Assembly (NCBI RefSeq): GCF_030817595.1
Contig: NZ_JAUSZN010000001.1
Span: 4,948,501 to 5,012,500, forward strand
Direction: 5' to 3'
Length of the DNA stretch: 64,000 nucleotides
DNA from: Neobacillus niacini
GTDB taxonomy: Bacteria > Bacillota > Bacilli > Bacillales > Cytobacillaceae
Positions 58,505-64,000 of the stretch are shown in pieces. The notes beneath the pieces are model-generated. The model did not search any database and had not been told where the DNA came from. It saw only the letters and a list, made by a program, of their open reading frames with translations. Position 1 is the first letter of the stretch, and each line of letters starts with the position of its first letter. Position numbers and translations under genes: made by a program.

Positions 58505-59722
58505 TTACTTATTCACTTGGTGAGGGTTGTTACGCAATCCTGTACGACGAATAAAGGCGTCGACTACTATATCTGTTTTAACTTCTGGAAAATAAATATC
58601 ATTCCATTTAGTGTTCATTTTTTTCCATTCCTTAGGGTTTGTTTGATGAAGTGCTTCTCCAAAACCAAAAATATCGGCTTTATTTTTTTGCGCCTTCTTC
58701 ACAGCCATAGAAATCTCTTTTTTAATTTCCTTTTCAATTACTTTTTCTATTTTTAAAAGAACATCAGGATTATTAAGGTCTATGGGTACTCTCGCCTCAC
58801 CAATATTTCCCTCGGCCTGAACCTTAATGAAAACGCGGGGCTTTCCTTTTTCCATCCTTGCACTTACCTTTGTCTTTTGTCTGATTAATTCATATACCAT
58901 AGCCTCGTCTTTTCCTTCCCACTTTAAATCAATTGCCGATGCATTTAATTTGTCAAGGAGGAATATAGAACCTCTTGCGAACTCACCATCAATCCATTGT
59001 GTTAACTTCCCTTCTTTAAATATCGCAAGACTCCCTGCAGACAGTAAGGAGGAGGGTTCTGTCTGCTGTGTATTTTCGATTGTTTTTCCTCTAGAGACAT
59101 CTCCACTTACACGAAATCCTGAAACCGCTAATTCCTTACCTGGCGTGACAAGTGTTTTTATCGCTTCTTGCATACTAACAGAGATATTTTCTCCCCATAT
59201 CTTTTCAGTAAATTTTAACGTTTTAATTACTTTATTTGCTGGGATTTTATCTATGGCTGTTAACACTTTAACAATGTCTGAAGCTTTCGATTCCTGGGCA
59301 ATCACAATGATTGCTGTACTTCGGAATTCTGCATCCCGTTCTAGTGAATCAAGAATACTGCTGATAGATTCCTCTTTTGCAAGCTCTTCACTAATGACTA
59401 CTAAATTTGTATGCGCATAATAAAGTCTTCTTGATAATTTACGGGAGGTCCTTCTGCTTAACTCGACAATAGTATCTCCTGTTCCTGTTACAACGGATAC
59501 GGGAGGTCCTTGACTTCCGCCGCCGCCTTGAAAGCCGCCTGCAACGTTACCTGGATTGATAATTTGCAAGGTGCCAACATATCTGCCTTCTTCATTCTTG
59601 TCTATTCCAAGTGCAGCCACAATCGCCAAATCAGTTAATTCCTTTTTGCTCCAACAACCTGATAAAAGGAGGGCAGTGCCTACTATGACTAAGGAACACA
59701 TCAGGCGGTTAATTTTGTTCAT
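58505..59722 (-). CDS. GerC-family germinant receptor lipoprotein, GerKC-like
   Basis: 405 residues from ATG 59722 (MNKINRLMCSLVIVG), with AAAGGTG upstream. The lipobox ALLLSGC is followed by WSKKELTDLAIVAALGID. A Gly-rich loop, GGFQGGGGSQGPPVSVV, follows, then THNLVVISEELA-like and C-terminal KKAQKNKADIFGFGEALHQ blocks of GerAC. It overlaps the A subunit gene by 14 bp, so the two are coupled. Its role is the lipoprotein part of the receptor. Confidence 0.9.
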   Translation of the reverse strand: MNKINRLMCSLVIVGTALLLSGCWSKKELTDLAIVAALGIDKNEEGRYVGTLQIINPGNVAGGFQGGGGSQGPPVSVVTGTGDTIVELSRRTSRKLSRRLYYAHTNLVVISEELAKEESISSILDSLERDAEFRSTAIIVIAQESKASDIVKVLTAIDKIPANKVIKTLKFTEKIWGENISVSMQEAIKTLVTPGKELAVSGFRVSGDVSRGKTIENTQQTEPSSLLSAGSLAIFKEGKLTQWIDGEFARGSIFLLDKLNASAIDLKWEGKDEAMVYELIRQKTKVSARMEKGKPRVFIKVQAEGNIGEARVPIDLNNPDVLLKIEKVIEKEIKKEISMAVKKAQKNKADIFGFGEALHQTNPKEWKKMNTKWNDIYFPEVKTDIVVDAFIRRTGLRNNPHQVNK

Positions 59723-61325
59723 CTTGGTCACCTTTTTCTAATGCGGAGTTGACCATCCCTCTGCTTTGAGGTGGTTGTGGTTTCTGGTTATCGCCTACCC
59801 GATTTTCCTTATTATCGCTAAAAAGCCTTGGTCGTTTTTTTTGTGCCCACATTGGCAGACGGACGATTGTATCGCCGAGGTTTGCCGGGATAAGTGGTGC
59901 AATTGGGGTTAAATAAGGTACTCCAAAAGAACGGAGACTACATAAATGTATGGCTAAAATAATGACACCCAAAATGATTCCGTAAAAACCAAAGGTTGCA
60001 GCTGCAAACATAAATCCGAAGCGAATTAATCGTGCTGAGATAGCTACGGCAAATGCAGGAGTTGCAAAATTAGCTATTGCTGTAATGGCAACAATAATGA
60101 CCATAGCGGGGGAAACAATACCAGCTTGTACGGCTGCCTGCCCAATAACCAACGCTCCAACGATTGAGATAGCTGAACCTACAGCTCTGGGCATCCTTAC
60201 TCCGGCTTCACGGAGGATTTCAAAAGCTACTTCCATAATCAATGCTTCGACCAATGCAGGAAAAGGTACAGTTTCCCTCTGAGCCGCAATTGCAACTAAC
60301 AGCTGTGTGGGGATCATCTCCTGATGAAAGGTTGTCACCGCAATATAAGCAGCTGGCGCAATAATTGAGATAAAGAATATTAATATCCGTAAGAATCTTA
60401 GTGCTGTCGCTATATCAGCCCGGCCATAATAATCTTCTACTGACTGAAAGAACTGGATGAAAACAGCCGGTGCAATCAGGACAAATGGCGTTCCATTCAC
60501 AATGATTGCAACCCTGCCTTCAAGAAGATTTCCGGCGACCATATCTGGCCGTTCCGTATGATAAAGGGTTGGAAATGTCGTAAATGGCTGGTCTTCGATC
60601 AGCTGTTCGATATAACCTGATTCAAGAATACTGTCAATTTCAATTCTTTTTAACCGATTCCGAACTTCCTCGACAATTTCATCCTTTGCAATACCTTTAA
60701 TATACATCATGGAAACATCCGTTTTCGTGACGCTGCCAATCTTCATATTTTCCAGCCATAAATCGGGGTTTTGAATTCGTCTGCGAATTAAAGCTGTATT
60801 GGTACGAATGGATTCGGTAAACCCATCCCTCGGCCCACGAACCGTTACTTGGCTGCCAGGTTCTTGGATGGAACGATGCTCTCCACCTCTAGTACTGGCA
60901 CTAAGTGCTTTTTGGGCTCCATCCACTAGGATAATACTCTCACCAGACATTAAGGACAGGTACAAGTTGTCCCAATCCGTAATTTCTTTCACATCACCGA
61001 GTGCTACTACCTCTTTAAGAAGGATTTCAAAAATAGGCTGGCTGTTGTGAACAGGATGTTTATTCATAATCGATTCAATCAAAAAGTCATTGATTGCCTT
61101 GCTATCTGCAATTCCTTCTACAAACACAACCGCTGCACTCTTGCCATCCCCAAGCTGTAATTTTCGGATGACAACATCAATGCTATTTCCTGTTTTTTCT
61201 TTAATGTAATCTATTTGCTCTTGTAAAGAACTTTGAAGGGCTTTAGCTGGCAGTTCATGCTGTTGAGCCGGTTTCTTTTGTATTTTTAATTTTTTCATTT
61301 TTTTGGATAGGGAAAATAGAGACAT
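59709..61325 (-). CDS. GerA-family germinant receptor subunit A, GerKA-like
   Basis: 538 residues from ATG 61325 (MSLFSLSKKMKKLKIQKK), with AGGAAAGG upstream; the longer in-frame start has no site. Long hydrophilic N-terminal half with MSGESIILVDGAQKAL and IQEPGSQVTVRGPRDGFTES, then EDQPFTTFPTLYHTERPD before about five membrane helices. A polar Pro/Gln-rich C-terminal tail follows (NQKPQPPQSRG). It is the first gene of the A-C-B operon. Its ligand is not evident; gerK homologues respond to glucose and cooperating nutrients. Confidence 0.9.
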   Translation of the reverse strand: MSLFSLSKKMKKLKIQKKPAQQHELPAKALQSSLQEQIDYIKEKTGNSIDVVIRKLQLGDGKSAAVVFVEGIADSKAINDFLIESIMNKHPVHNSQPIFEILLKEVVALGDVKEITDWDNLYLSLMSGESIILVDGAQKALSASTRGGEHRSIQEPGSQVTVRGPRDGFTESIRTNTALIRRRIQNPDLWLENMKIGSVTKTDVSMMYIKGIAKDEIVEEVRNRLKRIEIDSILESGYIEQLIEDQPFTTFPTLYHTERPDMVAGNLLEGRVAIIVNGTPFVLIAPAVFIQFFQSVEDYYGRADIATALRFLRILIFFISIIAPAAYIAVTTFHQEMIPTQLLVAIAAQRETVPFPALVEALIMEVAFEILREAGVRMPRAVGSAISIVGALVIGQAAVQAGIVSPAMVIIVAITAIANFATPAFAVAISARLIRFGFMFAAATFGFYGIILGVIILAIHLCSLRSFGVPYLTPIAPLIPANLGDTIVRLPMWAQKKRPRLFSDNKENRVGDNQKPQPPQSRGMVNSALEKGDQDEQN

Positions 61326-61454
61326 TGTCACTAAACCTTTCCTGCTTTTTATCTTATTTTTCACCAATATTAAAAACGTATTCCTGATTTTCTAAAAAGT
61401 ACCAGCAGGTTTTCGTAAGGAAAGAGGAATCATACATAAAAAGGTGATAAGAAA

Positions 61455-61697
61455 ATGAAGATAATCTTTATTACAATCATGATGTTAACCGTATTAATCA
61501 GTTGTTCCTTTGGAATAGACCTCTTGTTGGGATTTGAAATGAAGACCGCTTGGCGTAATGCCGTAAGCCCTTTTCGTGTCATGGAAGTTCCTGAATACTT
61601 CGTATTTGTTTTCCTGATTGCGATTTATTTACTAAAGAAGCTATATGCATTGACGAATAAATGGATAAGCAGGAAGCTGGCGAAGATTTTGGAGTAG
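61455..61697 (+). CDS. Small membrane protein, unknown
   Basis: 80 residues from ATG 61455, preceded by AAAAAGGTG. Two hydrophobic helices, IIFITIMMLTVLISCSFGID and EYFVFVFLIAIYLLKKLY, flank a short loop with NAVSPFRVMEVPE. The C-terminus is basic (KWISRKLAKILE). It is divergent from the gerK-like operon, with only ~130 bp between, and may share its sporulation context. I do not recognise a family. Confidence 0.6.
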   Translation: MKIIFITIMMLTVLISCSFGIDLLLGFEMKTAWRNAVSPFRVMEVPEYFVFVFLIAIYLLKKLYALTNKWISRKLAKILE

Positions 61698-61933
61698 GTA
61701 GTTTAAGTATAGGTAATATAGGAAACAGGAGCGGGTTACCTTTTGACAGGTGAAGGTGTAGGTTTGAGGGAGCAGTCAGAATTTGGTATTTCTTCTGACA
61801 GGTATTATCAACGTTCTGTTAAGGTTTGACTCCCCAATAAAGCCACCTCCAATTAACAATAGCGAAGCGGCCTTTGACAAAAAGGAATCGTGTAGTACTT
61901 CAGAAGTGTAGTGGTGACCAAAGGACCTAAGTT

Positions 61934-62857
61934 CTACCTAACCAAAACAATCAATACTGGTAACACGAAAAAGGACAATAAGGTAGTCCAGAGAATCGTT
62001 TTGGTTAACACTTTTGGTGAGGCATCAAATTTTTCTGCTAATATACCGGCATTGATCGCAACGGGCATACATGATAAAACCAATAGGGTGGAGAACATAA
62101 TGCCTTTAATTTCTAATAGATGTAAACATAATAATGCAATCAGCGGTGCAATCAATAATCTCATGCCCATGCCACTCCAAAAGGTGATTCGTGTATTCCT
62201 AGTGATACTTTCGGTTTTCACATTGGCCATTTGTGCACCTAAGACAGCTAGCACGATGGGGGGGTAGGCTTCTGCGATCATGGATACTCCTGTGGAGAGT
62301 CCTCCTGGCAGGTTTAGATTAAGTGCCCGTAGCACCATAGCTAGCAAGACGGCATAAATAGCTGGCAGAGAAAACACTGATTTAATCGCATTTTTTATGG
62401 TGAAATGAGAGCGCGCTGCAAAGAAGATTCCTAGCGTATGCATCATAACCATTTGCATTACAATATAAATGGAGGCCTTTTCGAGCCCCAACTGACCGAA
62501 AGCAAGCAACATCAGTGGAATTCCATAGTTAACTGCATTGGTGAATGAGGAAATTAAGGTTAACCCAGCTATATCATTGGCTGGCAGTTTGAGTAATTTA
62601 CCTAAAAGATTAGCAACAACAGCAAGAAAAATTAGATTTAACAAGGAATATGCAAGAGTCAAATAAATATCCTCAGGTGAAAGGCGCGCCTCCATTAAAG
62701 TATCAAATATCAAGAAAGGCGTTATGTAATATAAGGCAAAGTTTAAAAGCGGCTTGATTTCCAGTTTCCCAAACTGACTAAGCATGGCCCCTGCTATTAC
62801 GGGTATCGAGAGTGGTACAATCACATCAAAAAGCGTGGCAAAAATTTCAGCTAACAT
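61934..62857 (-). CDS. AEC (auxin efflux carrier)-family transporter
   Basis: 307 residues and about ten hydrophobic helices in two related halves. The conserved unwound segments are visible: SSFTNAVNYGIPLMLLAFG (first half) and VLSCMPVAINAGILAEKFD (second half), as in bacterial malate or organic-anion permeases and the plant PIN/auxin carriers. It would move a small organic anion across the cytoplasmic membrane; the direction and substrate are unknown. It stands alone. Confidence 0.88.
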   Translation of the reverse strand: MLAEIFATLFDVIVPLSIPVIAGAMLSQFGKLEIKPLLNFALYYITPFLIFDTLMEARLSPEDIYLTLAYSLLNLIFLAVVANLLGKLLKLPANDIAGLTLISSFTNAVNYGIPLMLLAFGQLGLEKASIYIVMQMVMMHTLGIFFAARSHFTIKNAIKSVFSLPAIYAVLLAMVLRALNLNLPGGLSTGVSMIAEAYPPIVLAVLGAQMANVKTESITRNTRITFWSGMGMRLLIAPLIALLCLHLLEIKGIMFSTLLVLSCMPVAINAGILAEKFDASPKVLTKTILWTTLLSFFVLPVLIVLVR

Positions 62858-63052
62858 AAATAACTTCCTCTCAAATTAACATTCTATCATCTACTGTGAA
62901 GCCTACTTAAAGGTGTTTCTTCAAATTGTATTCTAATTATATAATAATAGATTTTCTTATTAAAATAAGATTCTATTTACTATAATATGAATAGATATGG
63001 TTATCTTAAAGGAAGATGAGGAAATGCTATTTTAAAAAAAGAAAACTTTTTG

Positions 63053-63081
63053 TTGCATAATTGATTTGAAGGTGCTACTAT
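63053..63081 (+). promoter_or_regulatory. rRNA operon promoter P1
   Basis: TTGCAT (63053-63058), 17 bp, TACTAT (63076-63081). Paired with P2 about 97 bp downstream, as in Bacillus rrn operons. Confidence 0.6.
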
Positions 63082-63149
63082 TAGGAAGTTGCTTTTAACG
63101 CCAGTTTTACTAGCTTGAAAGTAAGAACGAAAAAAGTTAAATTATTATA

Positions 63150-63178
63150 TTGAAATAATCATAGAGATGTGATAAGAT
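63150..63178 (+). promoter_or_regulatory. rRNA operon promoter P2
   Basis: TTGAAA (63150-63155), 17 bp, TAAGAT (63173-63178), about 130 nt before the mature 16S end. Confidence 0.7.
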
Positions 63179-63208
63179 AGTATCACTGTCGATTAAGACA
63201 TGTTAGAT

Positions 63209-63303
63209 TGCTCTTTGAAAACTAAACAAACAAGAACGTCAACAAACAATTTTTTTAGCTTTTATTAAAAAGCTAAGCCAACGTAACAAATGAGCTATAT
63301 CAA
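63209..63303 (+). other. rRNA leader with boxA-like element
   Basis: TGCTCTTTGAAAACTAAACA is the antitermination boxA-like word typical of Bacillus rRNA leaders. It is followed by an A/T-rich leader with paired AGCTTTTATTAAAAAGCT. Confidence 0.7.
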
Positions 63304-63304
63304 C

Positions 63305-64000
<696 letters not shown>

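Noticed and set aside
61911..62267. 118-codon plus-strand open frame
   Set aside because: Antisense to the AEC transporter gene, whose membrane pattern and family motifs are clear.

Overview
The window comes from the chromosome of a low-GC, spore-forming member of the Bacillaceae, most likely Bacillus or Neobacillus. The evidence is a partial 16S rRNA gene of Bacillus type at the right edge, strong AGGAGG-type ribosome binding sites, a gntRKPZ gluconate operon and a ganRSPQAB galactan locus in Bacillus subtilis order, and two complete spore germinant-receptor operons. No prophage, insertion sequence, tRNA or CRISPR array was seen.

Layout. 0-6.5 kb: the end of a 5'-nucleotidase-family gene, a glycosyltransferase 2 gene broken by two frameshifts, a TetR-controlled DHA2 drug exporter with three operator palindromes, a plant-type acyl-ACP desaturase and a small HNH protein. 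6.8-10.7 kb: a tandem-repeat His/Cys/Asp/Lys-rich protein, a YmaF-family protein and an unrecognised two-gene coiled-coil unit. 11-16.2 kb: gluconate operon (regulator, kinase, permease, 6-phosphogluconate dehydrogenase) with its palindromic operator. 16.4-19.8 kb: small genes (DUF2922, DUF1659, VOC, GIY-YIG, THUMP/TRM11-like methyltransferase). 20-32.8 kb: a divergent catabolic locus. One arm has a solute-binding protein, two amidohydrolases and an AroM-family protein. The other has two permeases, two ATPases, a DUF1177 protein, an M20 peptidase, an IclR regulator and an M29-like aminopeptidase. 33.1-48.8 kb: an MFS transporter, the galactan locus (ABC importer, GH42 beta-galactosidase, multidomain GH53 galactanase) and a beta-glucoside PTS with its GH1 phospho-glycosidase. 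48.9-62.9 kb: an L,D-transpeptidase, a gerA-B-C type operon, a wall-anchored LRR/fibronectin protein with an LPDTA sorting signal, a convergent gerK-like A-C-B operon, and an AEC-family transporter. 63.05 kb to the end: tandem rRNA promoters, leader and the first ~700 nt of 16S rRNA.

Functional themes are plant polysaccharide and sugar-acid use (galactan, beta-glucosides, gluconate), import and hydrolysis of a peptide-like or N-acyl substrate, and sporulation and germination.

The most unusual signal is non-coding. Four intergenic regions hold arrays of a short word repeated at nearly helical spacing: GCAGGTAA every 21 bp (three arrays), ACGTGCCAAA every 20 bp, and an inverted TGAGGACAAA/TTTGTCCTCA pair every 52 bp. 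Two of these regions also share a hairpin core. I do not recognise this as a described repeat family. A second notable signal is a set of four 15-bp operator-like palindromes, in two pairs each 20 bp centre to centre, in the divergent promoter region of the uncharacterised catabolic locus. All assignments were made by reading the sequence; no database search was run.
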